Position numbers and translations under genes: made by a program
Notes under the pieces: generated by a model
Seen by the model: only the letters and a program-made list of their open reading frames with translations
Database searches by the model: none
What the model was told of the DNA's origin: nothing
Assembly: GCA_013150955.1 (NCBI GenBank)
Contig: JAADJD010000020.1
Location: forward strand, 142,066-206,065
Origin: Calditrichota bacterium
GTDB lineage: Bacteria > Calditrichota > Calditrichia > RBG-13-44-9 > J042
Direction: 5' to 3'
Length of the DNA: 64,000 nt
Shown: in pieces, positions 10,177 through 19,127 of the stretch
Layout: each line of letters begins with the position of its first letter
Numbering within the stretch: position 1 is the first letter of the stretch

Positions 10177-11348
10177 AACCATTGCTGGAAGTGGAAAATC
10201 TGACCGTGGCCATTCAGCGGCAAAACCAGTTGTTGTATCCCGCTTACCGGGTACAATTCGAGGTGGAGGTAGGGGAATTCGTGGGCATTGTAGGCGAATC
10301 CGGTTCGGGAAAAACGGTGACGATTTTATCCCTGTTAGGACTGGAGAATTTTTATCCCGGCGTGATAGGTGGGCAGGTGCGGTTTCGGTTCCGGGATGGC
10401 GAGGTGTCCATTCTGGATCGCCTGGACGACTTTGTGCGCTTCCAGAACGGAATGCCCCATAAGAACGTCATTGGCTGGCGACGTTCCATCCACCGAATAT
10501 CCCGCAATTTACTGGGACGCAAAGTAGCGATCATTTTACAGGACAGCCAGAAGACCCTGAATCCATTCTTAAAAATTCACCAGCACCTGCGGGAAATGAT
10601 TTTGCATAATGTGGAAACCGCCCGGCAACCGCAAAATCCACCGGGCAGACCTCTATCGCTCATGTCATTTGTCCGGCGGCAACAACCGGCATTCGACACT
10701 CCGGTAAGCCCGGTCGCCCTGGATGCGGTGCAGGAGGAGGCCATACGGTTGTTAAGAAGGGTGCAGTTCCGGGAACCGATGCGGGTGATGAATGCTTATC
10801 CCCATGAATTGAGCGGAGGTATGTGCCAGCGAATTTCCATTGCGCTGGCGCTGGCCACCCGACCGGAATTTCTGGTGCTGGACGAACCGACCACGGGTCT
10901 GGACGTCACTCTGCAGGCTTCCTTAACCGATTTGCTTTTCGAAATCCGTCAACGGGAAAGCATGAGCGGCATTGTGATTTCCCATGACCTGCCATTCATT
11001 TCGCGGATTACCGATCGCGTGGTGGTCATGTTTTCTGGAGAAATCTGGGAAATTGGCCCGGTAAAGGAAATCATGCATCCGGAATTTCCCTGGAAGCACC
11101 CCTATACCCGGTTTCTCCTGCAGAGTGCCACCTCACATCAGGGCGCCAGGAATGGCGTGTTTGTCCCCCGGCTGGAGCAGCGAAAGCGCAAGGGCTGCAT
11201 TTTGCGTGCGGAATGTCCCCTGTATCGGCAGGTGAAGAAAGCCGCATTTCGGAAGAAGTGCGACACCCGCTGGCCAGAGTTTTTTCAGGTGTACCCCAGG
11301 CATCACATCCGTTGTTGGGCGTTTGAAAATGAAGGGAGCGTGAAATGA
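10173..11348 (+). CDS. ABC transporter ATP-binding protein, DppD/OppD-like
   Basis: Cytoplasmic ATPase of the peptide importer. The start at 10173 (in an ATGA overlap) replaces the track's earlier one. It shows Walker A GESGSGKT at residues 41-48, a Q-loop in IILQDSQKTLNPF, signature LSGGMCQR at about 213, Walker B LVLDEPTTGLD at about 234, and a switch His in VISHDLP. The C-terminal oligo_HPY-type tail with conserved cysteines is present (GCILRAECP...KC...RCW). Unusual is a roughly 50-residue, proline-rich insertion between Q-loop and signature (about residues 145-195), making it longer than typical DppD. It forms a heterodimer with the next gene product. Confidence 0.9.
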   Translation: MKPLLEVENLTVAIQRQNQLLYPAYRVQFEVEVGEFVGIVGESGSGKTVTILSLLGLENFYPGVIGGQVRFRFRDGEVSILDRLDDFVRFQNGMPHKNVIGWRRSIHRISRNLLGRKVAIILQDSQKTLNPFLKIHQHLREMILHNVETARQPQNPPGRPLSLMSFVRRQQPAFDTPVSPVALDAVQEEAIRLLRRVQFREPMRVMNAYPHELSGGMCQRISIALALATRPEFLVLDEPTTGLDVTLQASLTDLLFEIRQRESMSGIVISHDLPFISRITDRVVVMFSGEIWEIGPVKEIMHPEFPWKHPYTRFLLQSATSHQGARNGVFVPRLEQRKRKGCILRAECPLYRQVKKAAFRKKCDTRWPEFFQVYPRHHIRCWAFENEGSVK

Positions 11349-12376
11349 TCGACATTCTGGAAGTTCGGGATTTACGGAAGGATTTCTATTTAAAAGAACG
11401 CGTGGGGTGGCGGAAACGGAAACGGGTGATTCCGGCCCTGCGCGGCGTGTCGTTTACCGTTCGCCGGGGCGAGATTCTGGGAATCGTTGGAGAAAGCGGC
11501 TGTGGAAAAACCACGCTGGGGAAGCTGTTGGTACGCCTGCTGGAACCCAGCAGCGGGGACATTCTGCTAAAAGGGCGCCGCGTCACCGCAATGCCGCAGA
11601 GTCAATTCCGAAAATATCGGCGCATCATCCAGATGGTCTTCCAGAATCCTTACGCCAGTTTGAATCCCGCCATGAACATTCAAAAGCATTTTGAAGAGGT
11701 GATTGCGTTAACCGGTAAGGTGCGCCCACAGCAATTCCAATCGCGAATTTACGCCCTGCTAAAACAGGTGCATTTGCAACCCTCCGTTCTGACGCAATAT
11801 CCTCATCAACTGAGCGGGGGAGAATGCCGACGGGTGGGGCTGGCCCGCATTCTGGCCCTGGAACCCGAAATCCTTATCCTGGATGAACCGGTGGCATCCC
11901 TGGACATCTCCATTAAGGGATCCATCATTGATTTGTTACTGGAGCTTCAAAAAAAGAAGAACCTGACCTACATCTGGATTTCCCACGACATCGAGGTGAT
12001 CCAGCGCGTTTCCCATCGCATTCTGGTCATGTTTGCCGGGGAAATTGTGGAAATCTTCACCCCCAATCACGAAAGCCAGGAACATTTCAACCACCCGTAT
12101 ACGCGGGTGCTGATGGAAGCAGCTGCAAAGGTGCAGCGGCACCTGGGCCTCTGGACGCCCAATCCCGAACGTTACGAACGATTGTTCGAATCCCAATTAC
12201 CGGCAGATGCGCCCAATCAATGCATTTATCAACCCTATTGCGATCGCTTCATTCATGCCGGTTCCCCCAGCGTGTGTTGTTCGGTAAAGCCACCGTTACG
12301 GCACGTGGCCGATCAGCATTATGTGGCCTGTCATTTTCCCTGGAATGAAAAAGCGAGAGTGCGCAGTTATGCGTAA
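11345..12376 (+). CDS. ABC transporter ATP-binding protein, DppF/OppF-like
   Basis: Second ATPase of the importer, starting in an ATGA overlap with the first. Walker A GESGCGKT is at 49-56, the Q-loop in MVFQNPYASLNP, signature LSGGECRR at about 156, Walker B LILDEPVASLD at about 177, and the switch His in WISHDIEV. The cysteine-containing oligo_HPY tail is present (CIYQPYCDR...ACHFPW). With the four upstream genes it completes a five-component importer with no missing part. The downstream TPR gene overlaps its end by 8 bp, so transcription and translation run on into the envelope genes. Confidence 0.92.
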   Translation: MIDILEVRDLRKDFYLKERVGWRKRKRVIPALRGVSFTVRRGEILGIVGESGCGKTTLGKLLVRLLEPSSGDILLKGRRVTAMPQSQFRKYRRIIQMVFQNPYASLNPAMNIQKHFEEVIALTGKVRPQQFQSRIYALLKQVHLQPSVLTQYPHQLSGGECRRVGLARILALEPEILILDEPVASLDISIKGSIIDLLLELQKKKNLTYIWISHDIEVIQRVSHRILVMFAGEIVEIFTPNHESQEHFNHPYTRVLMEAAAKVQRHLGLWTPNPERYERLFESQLPADAPNQCIYQPYCDRFIHAGSPSVCCSVKPPLRHVADQHYVACHFPWNEKARVRSYA

Positions 12377-14168
12377 GCATCTGTTGATATGGTTCATGAT
12401 GGGCATGTTGTTCTCTCTGGCAATTTCACAAACGCCAGGGGATTTAACCCGAAAACAGGAAACACGCCGTCAGATCCAGTTCCTGATCGAATTGAACAAT
12501 GCCTGTCAGTATTTCCAGAAGGGAAAACCGGACATGGCGATGCGCATTCTGGATCGCCTCTATCAACGATATCCGGACAATGAGCGCGTGAATTATTTAC
12601 TGTCCATTCTGTATTACCATTACCTTGGGGATCTGGTGGCTTACAAAGACTTTTTCAACCGGGCCTATCAGTTAAACCCCTCGTTAACCGATCCTCAGTT
12701 GCTGGATCAGGATGCCATCCGGAAGGTCTTTGCACCGCGGAATTTAAATGAGGCTTCGGTAAATTTACTGTTTGTATTGATCACTGTGGATGAGCGGATT
12801 CAACGCAAGTCATTCGATGAGGCGCGGATGGCTCTCCAAAGTGCCCGGCCTTACCTGCAAAAGGCCGATCCGGCCTACCTCAGCCGCTACCATCTTTATG
12901 CAGCCATCACCTATCAGAAACTGGATAGCCTGTTTCGAGCCGCCAAACATTATCTGGAGATTCAACCGCAACATCTGGAGGGCACCGACTTCCGCCGCTA
13001 CGAGGATCTAAAAAGCAGCATGGATCGATTCATCAAGAAGTTTCATACGGAATTTCGGTCGCCCAAGTACATGCTGTCCTATCTCCATCGATTGTATCGA
13101 AAACGGGAATACCGGCAAATCCTGGATCTGGTGGATTTGTTGTTACCTCGATTTCAGTTACCCAGCCGATATTACTGGCCATTGCAAATTTATCGGCTAA
13201 AAGCCTACGAGGGCTTGGGGGATATTCGCACCGGAATTCCTTTTTACAAGCGCCTGAAAGCCCTGATGGAGGAGCGGTTTGTCTGGGATCAGTTTGAGGA
13301 TGAAGTAAACCGCATCTGGGCGCGACTGAGTTTACTGGCCACCCAGCGCAAAATTGGCCGCCAGAGTGCCCGTGCGGATTCTCTGATGCTACGGGGACAG
13401 TATGCCAGCGGCAGGATGCTGTACGAGCAAATGCTGGATGAGAACCGGGAAGATCTGAGCATTGTGGGTTATTTGTATTACCAACTCTCTCGTGTTCATA
13501 CAGAATTGGGCCGATACCGCGATGCCCGCCGATATCTGGGGAAATCCCGCCGAAAGGAATTTAATGAAATCCTGCTGGACAGTTTAAGCAAATACATCGA
13601 TGCGGCCGAGGCGTTTGAAAAGGAATGGAATCGCACCCGGGAAAAAGTTGAAAAATACATTCGCGAAGGCAATTTGCAGCTGGCAAAAGGACTGGCTCTA
13701 ACCATGCTGGTCGATCCCCGTTTGCGTTATGGCCTGAAAGAGCCCACCCTGCTGCTGATGGCCGAAATCTATCGGAAAATGGGACGTATTTCCTGGGCAC
13801 AGGAGATGGTGCGGGCGGCCATTCCCTTCAGCATTCAGCCCGATTCCCTGCTGCGGATCGATTCCACACTGGCTGCGTATCGCCAGAAGAATTACATCAA
13901 TCACTGGCCGGAACGTACCCATGCGTATCAATCCCTGAAATTGCTCTATCGCAATAATGTTGAAATGCGGATTTATCCACTGGCCGACGCCGATATTGCC
14001 GGGGGTGCCGTTCCGCTTCAACCTATATTGGCGTTTTCCAATCAGGAAGTGGACATACGGGGTGGTCATGTTTATCTGGTGGAGTTTGATGAGGAGGTCT
14101 TCTGGCAAAAGGTGCTGGCAACCCTGGGGGTTATGGGGTTTGCCCAGTTTTACCTAACCTTTCGTTGA
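12369..14168 (+). CDS. Secreted TPR-repeat protein
   Basis: The ATG at 12369 gives a standard signal peptide (MRKHLLIWFMMGMLFSLAISQ); the track's start at 12321 would add a cytosolic tail out of the ABC gene. The mature part is helical throughout with TPR-like units, including FQKGKPDMAMRILDRLYQRYPDNERVNYLLS near residue 50 and LYYQLSRVHTELGRYRDARRYLGKSRRKE near 380. The last about 60 residues hold a hydrophobic stretch (VLATLGVMGFAQFYLTF). It overlaps the ATPase gene by 8 bp. No enzyme motif is seen. A periplasmic scaffold role is inference. Confidence 0.72.
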   Translation: MRKHLLIWFMMGMLFSLAISQTPGDLTRKQETRRQIQFLIELNNACQYFQKGKPDMAMRILDRLYQRYPDNERVNYLLSILYYHYLGDLVAYKDFFNRAYQLNPSLTDPQLLDQDAIRKVFAPRNLNEASVNLLFVLITVDERIQRKSFDEARMALQSARPYLQKADPAYLSRYHLYAAITYQKLDSLFRAAKHYLEIQPQHLEGTDFRRYEDLKSSMDRFIKKFHTEFRSPKYMLSYLHRLYRKREYRQILDLVDLLLPRFQLPSRYYWPLQIYRLKAYEGLGDIRTGIPFYKRLKALMEERFVWDQFEDEVNRIWARLSLLATQRKIGRQSARADSLMLRGQYASGRMLYEQMLDENREDLSIVGYLYYQLSRVHTELGRYRDARRYLGKSRRKEFNEILLDSLSKYIDAAEAFEKEWNRTREKVEKYIREGNLQLAKGLALTMLVDPRLRYGLKEPTLLLMAEIYRKMGRISWAQEMVRAAIPFSIQPDSLLRIDSTLAAYRQKNYINHWPERTHAYQSLKLLYRNNVEMRIYPLADADIAGGAVPLQPILAFSNQEVDIRGGHVYLVEFDEEVFWQKVLATLGVMGFAQFYLTFR

Positions 14169-14185
14169 AAGGGAGGATGGAAGGG

Positions 14186-15118
14186 ATGAAACTCCGAATG
14201 GTTCTGGTTTTTGGCTGTATCCTGTTGGGGGTCTCCGTTGGATTGGCCCAGTTGAACCGCACGTTAATTCTCGATCGGGTTCGATCCTATTACAAGGCCA
14301 AGCAATTTTCCAGTGCGCTGGATGAAATCAAAAGGCTGCTGGTCTTTCAACCGGAAGATATCGAAGCCCGGTACTGGCAGACCCGTTTACTGATGGAGCG
14401 GCCTCAATTTCCCGAAGGCACCCAGTTCGATGCCATCCGGGATAATCTGGAGTTTCTGGCCCGGCAAATGGAAACCATGCCCCGACTGCGCAACGAAATC
14501 CAGGAGCTGCTCAGCCTGTACCGGAAGGACTTTGCCGAATTGACAATACGGATCACCAACGCCCCGGTCGTGGGATTTTACGTGGCCCGACTTCCCATGC
14601 GATTTCTTCCCCCCATCAAACTGTCTCCCCTGCAGCAGGCCCGTCTGGACGAAATTAATGCCTATCTGGAAAGTGAGGGGAAACTCTATTTTAATCAGAT
14701 TGAGAAACGGGATTCGGTGTATGTTTGCAAAATACGGGATTTCCCGGTGTTGCCCCAGAGAAGGCGTTCGGTAAAATATTCAGTGGCGATGTTCACCAAT
14801 CGCGATACACTGCACTTTGCTTTCAATCTTCGGAAAAAGGATCCGTTGATCGTGGAAATGAAGCATCTGGATGAGTTGTATTACCATCTCCCCGATGACT
14901 ATGCCGTGCTGCTATTCAAGCGCCATTTACGCATTCGGAATCATCGGCCAGGCCCCGGTTTTTTGTCGCGTAAGCTGGGTATTTATCAGGCCGTGTTGGT
15001 GCCACTCCATCCCACGGCCGAAGTGCAGATTGGTGAGGCTCTGGATTGGAAACGCAAAGCCATGTACTGGGGGGGACTGGCCACCGCCCTATGGCTATTG
15101 GTTCAAATGTCAAGATAG
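14186..15118 (+). CDS. Exported protein of unknown function with short helical N-terminal repeat
   Basis: Start chosen at 14186: GGGAGG lies 9 nt upstream and a signal peptide follows (MKLRMVLVFGCILLGVSVGLAQ). The earlier in-frame ATG at 14177 has no SD spacing. Residues about 30-110 form a TPR-like pair (VRSYYKAKQFSSALDEIKRLLVFQPEDIEARYW). The middle is beta-rich, and the final 20 residues are a hydrophobic segment (MYWGGLATALWLLVQM) that could be a second membrane anchor. I do not recognise a family. It sits 17 bp after the TPR gene and 8 bp before a propeller gene. Confidence 0.65.
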   Translation: MKLRMVLVFGCILLGVSVGLAQLNRTLILDRVRSYYKAKQFSSALDEIKRLLVFQPEDIEARYWQTRLLMERPQFPEGTQFDAIRDNLEFLARQMETMPRLRNEIQELLSLYRKDFAELTIRITNAPVVGFYVARLPMRFLPPIKLSPLQQARLDEINAYLESEGKLYFNQIEKRDSVYVCKIRDFPVLPQRRRSVKYSVAMFTNRDTLHFAFNLRKKDPLIVEMKHLDELYYHLPDDYAVLLFKRHLRIRNHRPGPGFLSRKLGIYQAVLVPLHPTAEVQIGEALDWKRKAMYWGGLATALWLLVQMSR

Positions 15119-15126
15119 GAGGGATT

Positions 15127-16323
15127 ATGCGGCGGACAATCTGGATTATCTTCATCTGCCTGGGTTGGATCATCAGTCTGGCTCAAAACGTACGCGTGGA
15201 GTGGCTCAAACAACTGGAAATTCCCCCGAAAAAGAATTGCCGCGTGCCCATATTTTCGCCGGATGGGAAATACCTGAGCTTTGAAATCCATGACAACGAA
15301 AATGCCTATCTGTATCTGTACGATATTGCCACGGATCGTTTTGTTCAACTGGGGAAAACCGAAGAAGCGGCGCAAACCGGCATGTTTGGTACCCTGACGC
15401 GAAGAGGCACCGAATTTACCGGCCACATCACCTGGTGGTACGATCGGGAAGAAGAATCACTGGTTTTCGATTTTGTCCACACCCCCACCTTTGGGCGGCG
15501 GGTGTTGTATCAGGGGTGGATCGATGAGGGCGAATCCATAGAAAAATTCCGTAATCGGGAATTTGATACCGATGTGTACGAGAAGTACGATCGCATGCGG
15601 GGAATTACCATTGTGCGATATCCAGGATTAAGCCATAAAAGCGTGAACGGCATCCCCTGGGTGGTATTTGCCGATAAACAGAGCCTGTATTTATTCAATC
15701 ATGGCCGTTACGATCTGCCTGTCAAAATTACCAGTCCCACAGGCCTGTGGGCCGATTTGATGGCCCAATTTTCCCCCGATGATCGGCGACTGGTCTTTAT
15801 CCGGGATTCCCGCGAAAATACCGATATTGGCCTCATTACCCTGCGTGCTACCTCTGCTGGACTATCCAAAATTAATGAGGAGTTGATCATCAGCGGGAAG
15901 GCGATTGAGGTCTCGCCGGCCTGGTCTCCCAATGGGCGCTGGATTGCTTATTTTTCCGATAAAGGCCATTCGCGAAACTTCAGCATCTGGATTTATGAGC
16001 TGGAAACCGGAAAGACCTATCCGGTGGTGGACAACGTGGAAGTGACCGAAGACCGGCGGCAAACCCCCACCTGGGTGGGCAACTACGGACTCATCTTTGT
16101 CCGACGGGATATTAAGAAAGGATATCCCATCATGTATTACGATCTGCAGACCCGACGGGAAATTCTGGTGCGCACGGGAACGGTGAACAATCTCAGTACC
16201 ACGGTGCATCAATTGTCCGGGCGGGAATTTTTGCTGGCATTTACCGCACGGGGGCAGGAAAACACCGAGCAGGAAGAGTACATCTGGACAAAATTATATC
16301 TGGCCAAGTTGATCATCGACTGA
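15127..16323 (+). CDS. Exported TolB-like beta-propeller (PD40) protein
   Basis: The ATG at 15127 follows an AGGAGG SD and opens a signal peptide (MRRTIWIIFICLGWIISLAQ). The body contains PD40/WD40-like blades seen in TolB: FSPDGKYLSFEI near residue 42, FSPDDRRLVFIRDS near 220, and SPAWSPNGRWIAYFSDKGHSRNFSIWI near 265. These are the repeated SPDGxxIAF pattern. Such propellers bind partner proteins in the periplasm. No peptidase domain follows, unlike S9 enzymes. It lies mid-cluster. Confidence 0.78.
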   Translation: MRRTIWIIFICLGWIISLAQNVRVEWLKQLEIPPKKNCRVPIFSPDGKYLSFEIHDNENAYLYLYDIATDRFVQLGKTEEAAQTGMFGTLTRRGTEFTGHITWWYDREEESLVFDFVHTPTFGRRVLYQGWIDEGESIEKFRNREFDTDVYEKYDRMRGITIVRYPGLSHKSVNGIPWVVFADKQSLYLFNHGRYDLPVKITSPTGLWADLMAQFSPDDRRLVFIRDSRENTDIGLITLRATSAGLSKINEELIISGKAIEVSPAWSPNGRWIAYFSDKGHSRNFSIWIYELETGKTYPVVDNVEVTEDRRQTPTWVGNYGLIFVRRDIKKGYPIMYYDLQTRREILVRTGTVNNLSTTVHQLSGREFLLAFTARGQENTEQEEYIWTKLYLAKLIID

Positions 16324-16345
16324 ACGGTAAAACAAGGGATAAACA

Positions 16346-18109
16346 ATGAAAACGAACGTCTTAATGCTAATTGCCGGCTTCCTTTTTGTGGTAAGATTGT
16401 CCCCTGCACAGGATTTTCAAATTCGACTGGCGGATGAATTCCAGGTACAGCCGTATTTGACGGGCGAAAAGAAAATTGAGATATTCGGGCAGGTGGTTGC
16501 CCTTTCTGAAGATGATTCGTTAACCCACATTCTTTACCGCTGGCATGCGCAAAAAAACTGGCAGGCCAGGAAGTTAGAAGGGGGCAAACCGGTAAAAAAA
16601 GAGTTTCGCTTTGAGGTAAACATCCCGGAAGAGGGCTGGAATATTCTGTACCTGAGTGCTCGCAGTAAATTGCGGAAAAATTACAAACAGGTGGTGGACT
16701 CCCTGGTGCTTTACACCGATTACCAGGCACCAACCCTGGCTCCCACGCCGGCGATTCTTACCCGCGGAATCGATTCCACCCAGCAGGTGTTCTGGAAGCT
16801 TACCATTTCTTTTACCGAGTTTCTGGCTCATTATAATCTGGAAAACTTTACGATTAAAAACCTGGTGACTTCGGAGAAGCTTCCCCTTTCTGGTGCCACA
16901 CCCGTTCCCGCGGCTAACAATCGGTTGCTGGTGTTGCGAATGGGCGATAAACACGGTGGGATACTGGAGAGCTGGGTGGAGGCGGGCGATTCGCTGCAGC
17001 TGGAAATCGAGACGGGTGGCGTTGCCGATCGGGTGGGGAACGTCAACAGCTCTTTACTGAGACGGGCCATACAGTTTATTGAAATGCAAATCGTGCAGGA
17101 AGTTCATCTGGCACAGGGGGCAATCAGTCCCAATGGGGATGGCCAGAACGACCGCCTGGAAGCCAGTTTCTTTGTCCGTTATCCGGGTTACGTGTGGGTA
17201 CAGATACTGAACGCCAGTGGTGATGTTATTTACCAGACTGCCACCCGGGTGGATCCTACCGATTCTCTGTACACCGCCGTGCGGGATAGCAGCCTGATTG
17301 AACAGCCCAATGGGAAAATGCAGTTTTACTGGCCGCCGGAAAATTACACGAAAAAAATTAAAGATGGAAAATATTACCTGGCCGTTGCGTCCCAGTTAAC
17401 CCCGGAACTGGGATCGTCGTCTTTCATTTTAAAACCGTTTTACGTGGATCGAAAGGCGCCAGAAATCGCGCGCATATCCCCGGTTTCCGGGCAAAAGCAA
17501 CACTTCATTACCCCTCAACCCCGATTTGAAATATTCACCCGCGTGGATACTACGCGGGAATCTCCCGTTGTACGCGTGGAAGGGATTATTGAAAAAGTTC
17601 GTGGAGTGGAATTTTACGAAACACTCCGGGTGCAGTTTGTTTACGACACGCTGGTTGGTGGATATGTGTTCGATTTCCGGAAGAAAGGATTACGCTGGCG
17701 ATCCGGCAATCGCAAATTGCAACTCTTGCTTTCCGACCTTGCAGGCAATGAAAGGATTTATGATCTGAAATATACCGTTGTTGCCGATACAACCGTCAAT
17801 GATGTCGCCGATCTGTACAACTATCCGAATCCGTTTAATCCCCGGCAGGGCGAGGTGACGGCGATCAGCTTTTACACCAATCTGGATAATGAACCATTAA
17901 ACCTCTACATCTACAATTTTACCGGGCAGCTGGTGTATTTTCGGAAAATACCGGCCTCCGAAATGACATTTTCCTCTCCCCGTCGCCTGTTGCTCTGGAA
18001 CGGACGGGACTTAAGCGGAAAAATTGTACCCAACGGGGTCTATTTCTGCCAGATCCAGATTGGACAGAAAAAAAGCAAGTTACTGAAAATTGCGGTTATA
18101 AATCACTAA
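16346..18109 (+). CDS. Secreted protein with FlgD-like/type IX C-terminal sorting domain
   Basis: Signal peptide MKTNVLMLIAGFLFVVRLSPAQ. Near residue 262 it has ISPNGDGQNDRLE, a motif typical of the last beta domain of many secreted FCB proteins. From about 489 a C-terminal domain begins with YNYPNPFNPRQG and runs through NFTGQLVYF to GVYFCQIQIGQKKSKLLKIAV. This is the FlgD-Ig/type A sorting pattern recognised by type IX secretion. The protein is therefore expected to be exported across the outer membrane. The N-terminal half is beta-rich without a known catalytic motif. The following gene encodes a PorV-type barrel, a known accessory of that secretion route, which makes the neighbourhood coherent. 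Confidence 0.8.
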   Translation: MKTNVLMLIAGFLFVVRLSPAQDFQIRLADEFQVQPYLTGEKKIEIFGQVVALSEDDSLTHILYRWHAQKNWQARKLEGGKPVKKEFRFEVNIPEEGWNILYLSARSKLRKNYKQVVDSLVLYTDYQAPTLAPTPAILTRGIDSTQQVFWKLTISFTEFLAHYNLENFTIKNLVTSEKLPLSGATPVPAANNRLLVLRMGDKHGGILESWVEAGDSLQLEIETGGVADRVGNVNSSLLRRAIQFIEMQIVQEVHLAQGAISPNGDGQNDRLEASFFVRYPGYVWVQILNASGDVIYQTATRVDPTDSLYTAVRDSSLIEQPNGKMQFYWPPENYTKKIKDGKYYLAVASQLTPELGSSSFILKPFYVDRKAPEIARISPVSGQKQHFITPQPRFEIFTRVDTTRESPVVRVEGIIEKVRGVEFYETLRVQFVYDTLVGGYVFDFRKKGLRWRSGNRKLQLLLSDLAGNERIYDLKYTVVADTTVNDVADLYNYPNPFNPRQGEVTAISFYTNLDNEPLNLYIYNFTGQLVYFRKIPASEMTFSSPRRLLLWNGRDLSGKIVPNGVYFCQIQIGQKKSKLLKIAVINH

Positions 18110-18153
18110 AAATAGCGTTGCACGAATTGGAAAAACCATAGAGGATGACAGCA

Positions 18154-19125
18154 ATGAGACGGATGATCCTTGGGATGGGCATCGGGTTGATGCTGATTGT
18201 GCCATTGGCCGCCATCAGTCCCGGTTATTTGCTGGAACTTTCTCCGGATGCGTCCAGCCTGGCGCTGGCAGGTGCCACCCAGGCGCTGCCATCGGGAGCG
18301 CTGGATATCTTTATCAACCCCGCGTTAATCGAACAGGATGGCGGCCTGCGATTGGCTCTGAGCAATTTTGTGGAATATCGAAACTATCAGTACATGGCAC
18401 TTGGGGTCACCTTCCCCTTTCGAAAATATGGTACCATGGGGGTCGGCATTCTGGGATTGCACGTTCCCGGCATCCAACAGTACGATGCCCTGGGCATGTA
18501 TCTGGGGGAATTTTCCCATTACAACGCAGCGGTATTTTTAAGCTTCGCCCGTAAGATCCTGCCATGGCGGTTTGGGGTGAATCTTAAATTTTTACGCTCG
18601 GGCTTTCTGGGCCTGTCGAAAAATCGAGCCGGAAATGGGGTTGGAATGGATCTGGGTGTGCACTACGCGGTCTATCCCGGGGTTCAGCTGGGTGTGGTGT
18701 ATCGCCTGGCGTTTCGCGTGTTCTGGGGAGACGGGTATTCCGAAACGATCCCCAAAAGCCTGAATCTGGCCCTTTACTGGTCGCCCAAACTACTGGGAAG
18801 TCGGTTTCTGGGAAGTGTGCTGGGTATCCAGCAGGTGAAGGGTGAACCGGCCAAATTAAACCTGGGTATCCGTCTGGCGCCGTTTCGGGATGAAAACAAG
18901 CTGGAACGTCTGGTGATTTATGGGGGCATGGGAACCGTTAATATTGAAACGCGAAATTTGCAGATTGACCTGGCTGATTATTCTCGCGCCGAAGGGGTCT
19001 ACAGCACCGGGATAACCCTGAAAGTGGGCACGCCCGGTGCATTTGTGTTTGTGCTGGATTATTGTTTCTGGTGGCATCGGGTTTTAGGGAACCGCCACTT
19101 GTTAACCACAAAACTTGAATTTTAG
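18154..19125 (+). CDS. PorV/PorQ-like outer-membrane beta-barrel protein
   Basis: The second ATG (18154) is preferred because AGAGG lies 9 nt upstream and the signal peptide MRRMILGMGIGLMLIVPLAA then starts cleanly. The mature N-terminus shows the PorV/PorQ (UPF0164) pattern: SPDASSLALAGATQALPSGALDIFINPAL, followed by alternating amphipathic strands to the last residue Phe of KLEF. PorV shuttles cargo from the type IX translocon to the cell surface in Bacteroidota. This gene is directly downstream of a sorting-domain protein. Family is probable; whether it serves secretion or something else is inferred. Confidence 0.75.
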   Translation: MRRMILGMGIGLMLIVPLAAISPGYLLELSPDASSLALAGATQALPSGALDIFINPALIEQDGGLRLALSNFVEYRNYQYMALGVTFPFRKYGTMGVGILGLHVPGIQQYDALGMYLGEFSHYNAAVFLSFARKILPWRFGVNLKFLRSGFLGLSKNRAGNGVGMDLGVHYAVYPGVQLGVVYRLAFRVFWGDGYSETIPKSLNLALYWSPKLLGSRFLGSVLGIQQVKGEPAKLNLGIRLAPFRDENKLERLVIYGGMGTVNIETRNLQIDLADYSRAEGVYSTGITLKVGTPGAFVFVLDYCFWWHRVLGNRHLLTTKLEF

Positions 19126-19127
19126 CC

